Shown: in pieces, positions 1 to 7,380 of the stretch
Layout of the letters: the number at the start of each line of letters is the position of its first letter
How positions within the stretch are numbered: the first letter of the stretch is position 1
Position numbers and translations under genes: made by a program
Source of the DNA: an uncultured Hungatella sp.
GTDB taxonomy: Bacteria > Bacillota > Clostridia > Lachnospirales > Lachnospiraceae
Assembly: GCA_910577935.1 (NCBI GenBank)
Contig: CAJTOT010000004.1
Coordinates: 98,098 to 121,449, forward strand
Length of the DNA stretch: 23,352 nt
Direction: 5' to 3'
The notes under the pieces: generated by a model
What the model was told of the DNA's origin: nothing
Seen by the model: the letters and a program-made list of their open reading frames with translations, nothing else
Database searches by the model: none

Positions 1-129
1 CAAACTCCGCTTCACTGCGTTTGGGTAGCGAATAGTTTCGCGCGGGGACGCGCCTCACGGGAAACCCAAACTCCGCTTCACTGCGTTTGGGTAGCGAATA
101 GTTTCGCGCGGGGACGCGCTCAACTATTC
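1..129. repeat. Two tandem copies of a palindromic, hairpin-forming repeat
   Basis: A 53-base unit at 1-53 recurs without a difference I can see at 67-119 (period 66, 13-base spacer). Each unit contains an inverted repeat CCCAAAC...GTTTGGG (65-71 with 85-91 in copy 2; copy 1 is cut at its left end) and a short GC hairpin GCGCG-GGGA-CGCGC (106-119 in copy 2). In copy 2, GAATAGTT (96-103) pairs with AACTATTC (122-129), enclosing the GC hairpin in a longer stem. The array begins directly after the stop codon of the mglB-type gene as that gene is read. There is no run of T after the hairpins, so it does not look like an ordinary intrinsic terminator. It resembles REP/BIME-type or MITE-like elements. 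Whether more copies lie to the left cannot be seen. Confidence 0.8.
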
Positions 130-130
130 T

Positions 131-1207
131 TTACTGGAAATCAGCTGCGTTTTCCGGGGTGACTTTCACGTAGTCAACATAGATGGACTGCTCGCCGGCC
201 GCATAGGTCTTGCCGCCCAGAAGAGCTTCCATAGCCTCCACAGCGCCCTCTGCCTGACCTACTGCGTCGTTGAGAACAGTACCGGTCATGTTGCCGTTGA
301 CAACTTCGTTGAGAGCCGCATCCAGAGCGTCAACGCCTACCAGATAGATATCTTTGTTTACCGTGCGGCCTGCTGCCTGAATTGCCTGCAGGGCGCCGAT
401 AGCCATATCGTCGTTGTTGCAGAAGATAACTTCGATCTCGTCGCCGAACTTGGCAAGGTCGTTCTGCGCGATCTCCTGTCCTTTGTTTCTGTCCCAGTCG
501 CCGCGCTGCAGGTCAAGCTCTTCTACCTCCATGCCTGCGTCGGTCAGTGCCTTTACAGAGAACTCTGTACGATACTGAGCGTCTACGTTCTCCGGGTCAC
601 CCTGAATCATGATATAGGAAACTTTTCCGTCGCCGTTGATGTCGCCCTTGTTCTCGGTATCCAGGATCAGCTCACCCTGCATCGTACCGGACTGGCGCGC
701 GTCACAGCCGACATAAACCAGCTTGTCATAAGCACTCATCTGATCCGCAGTGGGCTCACGGTTGATGAGAACAGTAGGAATATTGGCATCCTTCACTGTA
801 GCGATGATCTGGTCTGCTGCGGAAGTCATAACCGGATTGATGATCAGAGCGTCAACACCCTGGGCGATGAAGTTGTTGATCTGGTTGTTCTGCTCCGCCT
901 GGTCGTTCTTGCCGTCCATGAATGTAACGGTATAACCCTTGCCTTCTAAGATCTCCTGAAGGGCGTTGCGGTAGGTGGTCATAAACGCGTCATCAAACTT
1001 GTAGATGCAGACACCGATAGTTCCGCCTTCCGGAGCTGCCGCCTCAGCGCCTCCCGCTGCCTGGGCTGCCGCCTCGGTTGCTCCGCCTGGCTGGTCTGCC
1101 GCCGCTGCCGTTGTGTCGGAAGCGGATGAACCGCCGCCGCAGGCAACCAAAGATACTGCCATCATTGATGCCATAGCCATTGCTGTTAATGTTCTGGTTA
1201 ATTTCAT
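131..1207 (-). CDS. mglB: Galactose/methylgalactoside-binding lipoprotein (MglB type)
   Basis: Substrate-binding lipoprotein of an ABC sugar importer, 358 residues, anchored outside the membrane. The N-terminus has a type II signal peptide with lipobox LVAC (Cys23), then a low-complexity Ala/Gly/Thr linker to about residue 65, then a type I periplasmic-binding fold. Matches to E. coli MglB, from memory, include IYKFDD at the start of the first lobe, the calcium-loop pattern DINGDGK, Trp in GDWDR, NNDDMA, VGVDAL and GTVLND. The sugar-contacting His of the E. coli GEPGH motif appears as Asn here (GDPEN). I chose the ATG at 1207 rather than an in-frame start 18 bases upstream because GGGAGGA sits 8-10 bases before it. 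The gene has its own promoter. The transporter ATPase and permease should lie beyond the left edge. Galactose or glucose specificity is inferred from family. Confidence 0.88.
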   Translation of the reverse strand: MKLTRTLTAMAMASMMAVSLVACGGGSSASDTTAAAADQPGGATEAAAQAAGGAEAAAPEGGTIGVCIYKFDDAFMTTYRNALQEILEGKGYTVTFMDGKNDQAEQNNQINNFIAQGVDALIINPVMTSAADQIIATVKDANIPTVLINREPTADQMSAYDKLVYVGCDARQSGTMQGELILDTENKGDINGDGKVSYIMIQGDPENVDAQYRTEFSVKALTDAGMEVEELDLQRGDWDRNKGQEIAQNDLAKFGDEIEVIFCNNDDMAIGALQAIQAAGRTVNKDIYLVGVDALDAALNEVVNGNMTGTVLNDAVGQAEGAVEAMEALLGGKTYAAGEQSIYVDYVKVTPENAADFQ

Positions 1208-1265
1208 AGTTGAAAATCCTCCCATTTTCTGCTCAGTCCTTGAGCGATTTTGTCAGTATATGTCA

Positions 1266-1279
1266 TGTAAGTGTTTTCC
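1266..1279. promoter_or_regulatory. cre-like site (possible CcpA operator)
   Basis: TGTAAGTGTTTTCC agrees with the Firmicutes cre consensus TGWAANCGNTNWCA except at two positions (T for C in the central CG, and C for the final A). It lies about 25-37 bases downstream of the predicted start of transcription of the mglB-type gene, where CcpA can act as a roadblock. The centre is imperfect, so this is a weak candidate. Confidence 0.28.
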
Positions 1280-1309
1280 GTTTTGTGTATTATGACCACC
1301 GACAAAGTT

Positions 1310-1338
1310 ATTATAGAAGATTTAGCATTCATTTTCCA
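1310..1338 (-). promoter_or_regulatory. Promoter of the mglB-type gene
   Basis: On the minus strand the -35 TGGAAA (1333-1338) and a perfect -10 TATAAT (1310-1315) are separated by 17 bases. The predicted start is near 1303, giving a leader of about 95 bases. The leader contains a small inverted repeat, GCTCA-AGGAC-TGAGC (1231-1245), just upstream of the ribosome site. This allows the binding protein to be expressed separately from the sensing operon upstream. Confidence 0.5.
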
Positions 1339-1357
1339 TAAGTTTTTCTTTGATTTT

Positions 1358-2377
1358 TTATTGATTTTCTTCGATGTCCTCATAAACCAGAATCTCCTGG
1401 GGCGCCCAGTAGTAAGCGCCGTCTGTCAGCGGGTACTCCTGAGGCGGCTTCTGTCCCATGGCGCAGCTGGCGGCCAGTTCCAGTATCGCGCTGGCGTAGA
1501 CCTCCTTGTTGGCTGAAACCGTTCCCAGCATTTTCCCGTTCTCCAAAGCCTCCAGCCCCGGGGTGGTGCCGTCGATCCCCACCACGTTGACCTCAACGGC
1601 CCCCGCTCTCTCCAGCGCATCGATGGCTCCCAAGGCCATGTCGTCGTTGTTGCTGACCACCAGCTCTATATCGTTCTTATATGCCGCCAGCCACTGTTCC
1701 ATCAGCGCCGATGCCTGGCTCCTCTCCCAGTTGGCGATGCCGCCGGTGATCTTCTCGATTGGCACGCCGCCGTCTTTTAACGTCTGTATGGACCACTCGG
1801 TGCGGATCAGGGAGTCCTGGTGGCTGCTCTCCCCTTCTAAAAGGACGTAGCCCACCACGCCGTCGCCGTTTATGTCCACCGCCTCAGGCCTGTCTGTGTA
1901 AAGATCCACCACCATCTGTCCCTGGAGAACCGCCGTCTCCTTCGCATCCACACCGATATAGTACAGCTGGTCCCACCGGTTCATGTCCTCCTCCACCGGC
2001 TGCCTGTTAAAAAATACCACCGGCACCCCTGCGGTCATCGCCTTGTCGATGATCACCGAGGCGTCCATGCGGTCCACAAGATTGACGCACAGCACGTCGC
2101 AGCCCAGGGAGATGAACCGCTCCACCTGATTATTCTGGGTGTTCTGGCTCCCTTTCGCGTCCTGGATATCCAGGGTCACCTTGATGCCATTTTCCCGCTC
2201 ATACTCTTTGGCCCTCTCCTCCAGCACGCTTCTTATGTTGTTGATAAATGTGTCGTCCCCCCGGTACAGGCTGATTCCTATCCGGATAGAGGTCTTCTCC
2301 TCCTCCTTCTGGGCCCCCTGGCAGCCGGACAGCGCCATGCAGACCGCGCACAGCAGCAATATTTTTCTTCCCCGCAT
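1358..2377 (-). CDS. Galactose-binding-type lipoprotein, likely sensor partner
   Basis: A second periplasmic-binding protein of the MglB family, 339 residues, with a lipoprotein signal peptide ending in lipobox LSGC (Cys19). It keeps LYRGDD at the front, a calcium-loop-like DINGDG, the GESSH...D...R sugar-binding motif, Trp in ANWER, SNNDDMA and VGIDGT. The Asn of the GTVLND motif is not conserved (GTVSAN). I chose the ATG at 2377 over the adjacent GTG at 2380 because GGAGG lies 8 bases before it. It starts 16 bases after the stop of the anchored binding protein and is the last gene of the regulator-kinase operon, with no permease or ATPase beside it. I therefore infer that it may present sugar to the sensor kinase rather than feed a transporter, but it could also serve the mgl system as an alternative binding protein. 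Confidence 0.82.
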   Translation of the reverse strand: MRGRKILLLCAVCMALSGCQGAQKEEEKTSIRIGISLYRGDDTFINNIRSVLEERAKEYERENGIKVTLDIQDAKGSQNTQNNQVERFISLGCDVLCVNLVDRMDASVIIDKAMTAGVPVVFFNRQPVEEDMNRWDQLYYIGVDAKETAVLQGQMVVDLYTDRPEAVDINGDGVVGYVLLEGESSHQDSLIRTEWSIQTLKDGGVPIEKITGGIANWERSQASALMEQWLAAYKNDIELVVSNNDDMALGAIDALERAGAVEVNVVGIDGTTPGLEALENGKMLGTVSANKEVYASAILELAASCAMGQKPPQEYPLTDGAYYWAPQEILVYEDIEENQ

Positions 2378-2393
2378 CACTCTTCCCTCCCCG

Positions 2394-3371
2394 CTACTCT
2401 ATGGGATACAGCATTTTCTCGTACGCCGGCTCCCGCAGATCCTTTTTTTCTATATAATAGGAATCCATCGTCCGCGTTTTCTGTCCTCCCGAGCCCTCAA
2501 ACGCCTGGGCCGCCATGAGGACGCTGAAATATCCCACGCTGTACTCATCCACAATACAGATTCCCCCGATGATTTCCCGATCCAGATAATTGAGGATAGA
2601 CAGAGAACTTCCCCGCCCGTAAAGTCCCGAAATCTTGTCCCTGAGATGAGGATTATCCTCCAGAATTCCCGCGGTCTCCGTGAGAATTTCCTGACTCTCT
2701 GCCAAAATCACCATTTCCCCTTTGGGGAGATTTTCCAGGACGCCTACGAGCTTTGCAAACCCCTGTTCCCCGTCTCTTGCCACTGTCTGGCACCTGACTT
2801 TGCCTTCCTCCAAAGCAGCGGAGGCGCCCTCCAGAAAGAGACGGCTCATGAAGCTCTGCCTTGCCGGGTCCGAGAACATCAGGACTGTGGCAGCCGGGGA
2901 CACTCGTTGAAGAATCTGTTCTGCCGCCTGTTCCCCCATATACTTGTAGTCGGTGACAATGGTTCCGGTGACTCCTTCGCCGGCGAGGCCTGTTCCCAGG
3001 AGAATCAAGGGGACCGTCACCTGCCTCTCCGATGCGGCTCCCACTACCATCTCCTCATCGGCGGGCACCACGATGAGGGCGTCGGCGCCGTCCTGCTGCT
3101 CCCGCAGAATCAGTTCCATCTGCTGGTCCTTGTCCAGTTTTTCGTACAGCGTGATAAAGCGCACATCTGCGTTCAGCTCCACCGCCGCCTGGTCCATGCC
3201 TTTTTTGAAATTGCCGTAATTGTCGTCCCGGATATCTTCAATAATAACCGCTATCTGATATACTTCTTTTTCCGGTTCCCGGATGATCAGATCCGTGGAA
3301 CACATGAGAAACAGGACCATCAGAAACACCATATACAGCAGCAGCGCTGTTTTGCTCCGTCTCCCCATCAT
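2394..3371 (-). CDS. Membrane-anchored periplasmic-binding-like sensor protein
   Basis: A 325-residue protein with one hydrophobic segment at about residues 9-25. The only nearby Cys is in FLMCS, a poor lipobox, so an uncleaved membrane anchor is more likely than lipidation. The rest reads as a type I periplasmic-binding/LacI-like fold: YQIAVIIED at the first strand, DALIVVPAD, VPLILLGTG, IVTDYKYMGEQAAEQI and a closing GGICIVDEYSVGYFS. It is more divergent than the two MglB-type proteins. Its ATG overlaps the kinase stop codon (ATGA), the signature of translational coupling, with GAGAGGAT just upstream. The closest known arrangement is the XylFII-LytS-YesN system of Clostridium, in which a binding protein docks on the kinase. 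A role as ligand-binding subunit of the kinase is inference, and the ligand is unknown. Confidence 0.7.
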   Translation of the reverse strand: MMGRRSKTALLLYMVFLMVLFLMCSTDLIIREPEKEVYQIAVIIEDIRDDNYGNFKKGMDQAAVELNADVRFITLYEKLDKDQQMELILREQQDGADALIVVPADEEMVVGAASERQVTVPLILLGTGLAGEGVTGTIVTDYKYMGEQAAEQILQRVSPAATVLMFSDPARQSFMSRLFLEGASAALEEGKVRCQTVARDGEQGFAKLVGVLENLPKGEMVILAESQEILTETAGILEDNPHLRDKISGLYGRGSSLSILNYLDREIIGGICIVDEYSVGYFSVLMAAQAFEGSGGQKTRTMDSYYIEKKDLREPAYEKMLYPIE

Positions 3372-5158
3372 ATCCTCTCCCTCCCCATGGTTTCCGTGTA
3401 GGCTTTCGCCGGGAGATGAATCCGTATAATGGTTCCCTCGTCTGGCTCCGACTGGATGTCAAGCCCATAGTTCTCGCCGAAATACAGCCTGATCCGCTCA
3501 TTTACGTTCTTGACGCCGATGCCGGAGCCTCTCCTGGAGGACATATGGGGCTTGTCGCTTAACAGATTGTCCACCTGCTCCCCGGTCATGCCCAAGCCGT
3601 TGTCACTGACCTGAAACCACAGCTCCTCTTTGTCCTGATACACCTTTATGCGGATCTCCCCGTCGCCGTCCATAAATTCCATGCCGTGGTAGATGGCATT
3701 CTCCACCAGCGGCTGCAGCATCAGCTTTAGGCTGGCCAGATTGAGCACCTCCTCGTCCGCGTCGATGACGTAGGCAAACTTGTTTTTAAAGCGCATCTGC
3801 TGAATCATAAGATAATTGCGCACATGCTCCAGCTCATCCTGCACCGGGATAATGCTCCTCCCCTTGCTGAGGCTGATCCGGAAAAACCGGGCCAGCGCCG
3901 TCACCACCTTCACCGCCTCCTGCTTCTGCTCGTTCTCGATCATCCACACGATGATGTCCAGGGTATTGTAGAGAAAATGAGGGTTGATCTGGGACTGAAG
4001 AAGGTCAAACTCGCTTTTCCTCTTGGACTCGTGCTCGGCCACAATATCCTCCATCAGAGCCTTGATGCGGCTGGCCATATCCCCGATGGAACGGCCCAGA
4101 TGGCGGATCTCGTAGGAACCGCCGGTATACACCTGGGTGTCCAGCTCCCCCGCCTCAATGGCGTTCACCGATTTTTCCAGCTCCTGGATGGGATTGGTGA
4201 TGCGGGACGAGATAAAGGCGTTGATGAGAACCAGAACCAGGAGAAACGCCGCCACCACAAACACCACGAAGAGCCGCATCTTCAGGTTGTTCAGGGGCAG
4301 CCCTTTTTCCGGCGTGACACTGAGAAGTTTCCAGCCTGTATAGCCCACGGACTTGACATTTATATCCCTTATCTCGCCGCCGTACTTCTCCCGGTAGCTG
4401 CCATCCCTGTAGGCCGCCGCCGCGGCCACATTCTCCTCCATCTGCCCGGTTCCGATAAGCTGCATCCTGGGGTGCCAGATCAGCTCCCCGTCGCTGCCGA
4501 TCATGTAAAGATATCCCTGGTTTCCCAGTGTAATATTCTCCAGAATCTGCTGAAGGCTGCTGTATCTGATATCGATGAGGAGGATTCCCTGGTCCGTGGA
4601 GGTGCCGTGGGTGATCTCCACCGCCCTGGTGAGAGTGATGACCCACCGGTACTGATTTTCGTTGTTGTCAAATATATACTGCACATGGGGCGTGGTAAAG
4701 TGCAGGTTGTCCGTCCTCTCCAGGGTGTTGCCGAACCACTCCTCCCCGGTCACGTCAAGCCCCGTCTTCAACCTGGCGGCAGGCACCGACTCCAGCAGCT
4801 CCCCCTCCTTGGACAGCAGGGCAATGTTGGCGATGCTGTCCTTGTTGTTGTTGTACAGCAGCGTAATCTGGCTGTTTGCCGGCTCCACAGACAGATTTGC
4901 ATTTTTTATAACGCCATAATACAGACTGTCGGACAGCTTCATGATCGTCCGCAGGTACGAGTCCACAGAGCGGCTCACCTGCCCCAGAACGGCCTGGTTC
5001 TCCTCCTGCACCGCCGCCGTCAGCTGGCGGGACATCTGGACATAGAGAGCCACCCCGCCCAGGATCAGAACGGCCAGGGCGCTGACTGTGAAGTATATAA
5101 ATATAGTATAACGGATACCTGTCTTTTTCCAGAAACCCGCCTGCTGCTCCTTATCCAT
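3368..5158 (-). CDS. Sensor histidine kinase, YesM/LytS-like
   Basis: Membrane histidine kinase of 596 residues. Visible parts in order: cytoplasmic basic tail, membrane segment 17-40, extracellular sensor domain of about 250 residues (dCache-like, ending near LSVTPEKG), membrane segment about 296-317, a HAMP linker beginning SSRITNPIQELEKSV, the His_kinase box QINPHFLYNTLD with phospho-acceptor His394, the ATPase N-box QPLVENAIYHG (Asn487), VSDNGLGM and GSGIGVKNVNERI. This is the architecture of the YesM class, which pairs with AraC-type YesN regulators. The start overlaps the regulator's end by 8 bases (5151-5158) and its stop overlaps the next gene, so the unit is translationally coupled. 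The stimulus is probably a sugar delivered by the adjacent binding proteins. Confidence 0.9.
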   Translation of the reverse strand: MDKEQQAGFWKKTGIRYTIFIYFTVSALAVLILGGVALYVQMSRQLTAAVQEENQAVLGQVSRSVDSYLRTIMKLSDSLYYGVIKNANLSVEPANSQITLLYNNNKDSIANIALLSKEGELLESVPAARLKTGLDVTGEEWFGNTLERTDNLHFTTPHVQYIFDNNENQYRWVITLTRAVEITHGTSTDQGILLIDIRYSSLQQILENITLGNQGYLYMIGSDGELIWHPRMQLIGTGQMEENVAAAAAYRDGSYREKYGGEIRDINVKSVGYTGWKLLSVTPEKGLPLNNLKMRLFVVFVVAAFLLVLVLINAFISSRITNPIQELEKSVNAIEAGELDTQVYTGGSYEIRHLGRSIGDMASRIKALMEDIVAEHESKRKSEFDLLQSQINPHFLYNTLDIIVWMIENEQKQEAVKVVTALARFFRISLSKGRSIIPVQDELEHVRNYLMIQQMRFKNKFAYVIDADEEVLNLASLKLMLQPLVENAIYHGMEFMDGDGEIRIKVYQDKEELWFQVSDNGLGMTGEQVDNLLSDKPHMSSRRGSGIGVKNVNERIRLYFGENYGLDIQSEPDEGTIIRIHLPAKAYTETMGRERI

Positions 5159-6770
5159 TGCCTTGGGTCCCCCTGTACTTTGTAGGTGATACTCCGTACC
5201 TCTTTTTAAACACGTAGCTGAAATAATTCTGCTCCTGATACCCTACCTTCTGAGCGACGATGTAAGTCTTGTCATCGGTTGTGTTCAGCAGCTCCACCGC
5301 CTTCTCCAGGCGCACCTCTGTGAGATAGTTGATATAAGTCTGGCCAGTCTCCTTCTTGAACACGGTGGAAAAATACGCCGGGCTCATGTGCAGGTGGCGG
5401 CACAACATCTCCACGGACAGCTCCGGATTAGAATAATTTTCCTGGATATAACGCTGGGCTTCCAGAATCACTTTCCTGGTAGTGTTGTCCCTCTCCCTGT
5501 TCATAGCTTCGTTCACCCGGCAGGCGATGGGGACAACCCAGGCCGCGAAATCTTCCCTTCGGTGAATTCCTGCCAGGATATCTGCGTATGGTCCCTGGTC
5601 CGCAAACATCTCGTCCATGTTCAGATCATACTGCTGCATCAGCCTGGTGAGACAATTTACGATGGACAGCATGTAGACCTGATACTGTCTGGCGTGGACT
5701 CTCACGTCGTCCATGCGGGAAACTAAGTTTTGGATCACGCTCCCTATCAGCTCCCTGGGGCCGAACTTCACCGCCGCCGTCAGCTCTGCCTCCCCTTTGG
5801 CGTCCAGCTGGAGCTTTCCCCGGCTCACCGGCTCCACATCGTTTATATAGATGATCTTTCCGCCGCCCACGATGGCCCGGTATCCGAGGGCGTCCACAGC
5901 CGCCTGGTAGGAGCGGCTGATCTCCTGAAGGGTGCTGCAGCTGTGCCCCACCCCCACGGTGATTGCCACCTCCAGCATCCGCCTGCTCTCTTTGCAGGTA
6001 TCATTTAACACATTGATCAGGCCTGTCTGGGAGTTATCCTCATCTACGGCCGCGATGACCGTGATGCCGTCCGCAGAGTTAAAGATGGCAAAGCGGCAGT
6101 AAGGCTTTAGATGGTCCTCCACCAGCCTTTTGACAGAGATGGGAATCAGTTCCTGGTGCTGGGAGAGCACCTGGCCCTCCGTCTGTTCCACCTGCTCCAC
6201 GTGAATCACCGCCGCCAGCCACTTGCGGGCGTCGAGAATATCTATGCCGTATTCCCTCAGCTTTGGGACCACGGCATCCACATCCGTGGTCCGGCCAACA
6301 AGGTTATTTAAAAAAAGCTCCCTGAGAATCGGCAGGCTGCCCAGATAGCTCTCCCTCAGAGTGTCGATATCCCTGCGCTGCTCGATCTCCTGGTCCAGGC
6401 TCACCCGGATCCTGCTTAAAATCTCCCCCAGCTCCTGCCCGTTTACCGGCTTTAAAATATACTCGGTGACGTTCAGCTTGATTGCCTGCTGGGCGTACTC
6501 GAAATCGTCATATCCAGAGAAGATGAGAACCTTGACAGAAGGATACTTTTCCCGGATATAGGATGTCAGCGCCAGGCCGTCCATATAGGGCATCCTTATA
6601 TCTGTCATCACCACATCCGGTTCCAGCTGCTCCAGCTTCTCCAGGGCATCCTGTCCGTTCTCCGCGTCCCCCACCACGGTAAAGCCCAGCCCCTCCCAAT
6701 CCATCTTGCGGATCATGGCCTTGCGGACCTCCTCCTCATCATCTACCAGCATAATGCGATATAAACCCAT
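5151..6770 (-). CDS. Two-component response regulator, YesN/AraC type
   Basis: DNA-binding response regulator of 539 residues. The N-terminal receiver domain has the acidic pair Asp10/Asp11 (LVDDEEEV), the phosphorylation site Asp57 (MTDIRMPYMDG) and Lys107 (LKPVNG). A middle region of about 300 residues has no motif I can name. The C-terminus (about 437-539) is an AraC-family double helix-turn-helix, with SNPELSVEMLC, HMSPAYFSTVFKKETG and a final FKKRYGVSPTKYR. I chose the start at 6770 over the longer frame from 6836 because it opens directly on the receiver strand and has GGAAGG a few bases upstream. It is the first gene of the sensing operon. The likely target is the mgl-type promoter downstream, by inference from position. 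Confidence 0.9.
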   Translation of the reverse strand: MGLYRIMLVDDEEEVRKAMIRKMDWEGLGFTVVGDAENGQDALEKLEQLEPDVVMTDIRMPYMDGLALTSYIREKYPSVKVLIFSGYDDFEYAQQAIKLNVTEYILKPVNGQELGEILSRIRVSLDQEIEQRRDIDTLRESYLGSLPILRELFLNNLVGRTTDVDAVVPKLREYGIDILDARKWLAAVIHVEQVEQTEGQVLSQHQELIPISVKRLVEDHLKPYCRFAIFNSADGITVIAAVDEDNSQTGLINVLNDTCKESRRMLEVAITVGVGHSCSTLQEISRSYQAAVDALGYRAIVGGGKIIYINDVEPVSRGKLQLDAKGEAELTAAVKFGPRELIGSVIQNLVSRMDDVRVHARQYQVYMLSIVNCLTRLMQQYDLNMDEMFADQGPYADILAGIHRREDFAAWVVPIACRVNEAMNRERDNTTRKVILEAQRYIQENYSNPELSVEMLCRHLHMSPAYFSTVFKKETGQTYINYLTEVRLEKAVELLNTTDDKTYIVAQKVGYQEQNYFSYVFKKRYGVSPTKYRGTQGNG

Positions 6771-6834
6771 TGAACCTTCCCGCCTTCCTGACTTTGCTTT
6801 CTGTTGTCCCTTCCCACCTTTTGTCTCTGACATC

Positions 6835-6863
6835 ATTATATATCATGGTCTGTTAAGTGACAA
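6835..6863 (-). promoter_or_regulatory. Promoter of the sugar-sensing operon
   Basis: On the minus strand -35 TTGTCA (6858-6863) and a perfect -10 TATAAT (6835-6840) are 17 bases apart, close to ideal sigma-A spacing. The start would fall near 6828, about 58 bases before the regulator ATG. The rest of 6771-7043 is AT-rich and contains only this and the divergent promoter of the HPr-like gene. Confidence 0.6.
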
Positions 6864-6956
6864 AACATTTTTCAACTTCCTTGCCTGTGAATTTTAATAT
6901 TTTAAGATTATTTACTAAATTCTTGCGATATTTTTATTTTTTTTCTCTCTTCTCAC

Positions 6957-6985
6957 TTGTATTTTATTTTTTGGTGTGCTACAAT
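6957..6985 (+). promoter_or_regulatory. Promoter of the HPr-like gene (extended -10)
   Basis: -35 TTGTAT (6957-6962), 17-base spacer, -10 TACAAT (6980-6985) preceded by TGC, an extended -10 element. The weak -35 match is offset by the TGn. The start codon is about 50 bases downstream of the predicted transcription start, with AAGGAGG before it. Confidence 0.5.
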
Positions 6986-7043
6986 GGACTGGTAGTATAT
7001 CGAATGTCACTTATAGGTATTTTCAAGTAAGGAGGCTGGGGTT

Positions 7044-7289
7044 ATGTTACGGAAAACGATGGATATTCGTCAAAGATATCATCCCATTCCACTGACCGTA
7101 CTTATCACGACTGCAAACTCCTGTGATTGCGATATATTTGTGGAATATGAAGCATCCAGAGTAAACGTGAAAGACTATGAAGCGATGATACGAAACTTTG
7201 ACACACAGGCGCAGAACCAATTATTTTTTTTTAACGGGACCGACGAACAATATGCCGAAAAGCGGATTCAGCGGCTTTTCGCTCCGTGA
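7044..7289 (+). CDS. HPr-like protein with altered regulatory sites
   Basis: An 81-residue protein with HPr-like spacing. HPIPLTVLITTANSCDCDIF lines up by eye with the HARPA...SKF...DI region of PTS phosphocarrier HPr, and YEASRVNVKDYEAMI with the strand and helix around Ser46. The phospho-His is kept (His13), but the Arg that normally stabilises it is Ile15. The position of regulatory Ser46 is Asp44. AAGGAGG lies 8 bases upstream of the ATG. The gene is alone on the plus strand, divergent from the sugar two-component operon, with its own promoter and terminator. Established HPr proteins deliver phosphate to PTS sugar enzymes, and their Ser46-phosphorylated form is a CcpA cofactor. Whether this one can do either is doubtful, and a regulatory or vestigial role is possible. 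HPr family membership is moderately supported; the function is not known. Confidence 0.65.
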   Translation: MLRKTMDIRQRYHPIPLTVLITTANSCDCDIFVEYEASRVNVKDYEAMIRNFDTQAQNQLFFFNGTDEQYAEKRIQRLFAP

Positions 7290-7315
7290 TATATGATGAT
7301 GAACTGTAAGACGGC

Positions 7316-7361
7316 AAAAGGTGAATGATTCAATATCTCATGAATCATTCACCTTTTATTT
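7316..7361. terminator. Bidirectional intrinsic terminator
   Basis: A perfect inverted repeat of 16 bases, AAAAGGTGAATGATTC (7316-7331) and GAATCATTCACCTTTT (7342-7357), with a 10-base loop. It reads as a stem followed by T on both strands. It lies between the convergent ends of the HPr-like gene and uppP and can stop both transcripts. Confidence 0.9.
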
Positions 7362-7380
7362 TGTGATATCGTGGTAAATA

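Noticed and set aside
1..129. CRISPR array
   Set aside because: Only two units with a 13-base spacer are present, and the unit is 53 bases with internal hairpins. No cas gene is nearby.
2139..3401. Long plus-strand open frame of 420 codons over the binding-protein and kinase region
   Set aside because: It is antisense to a well-supported gene, has no recognisable motif or good ribosome site, and arises from codon bias of the real gene. The same applies to the long plus-strand frame at 3824-5185.
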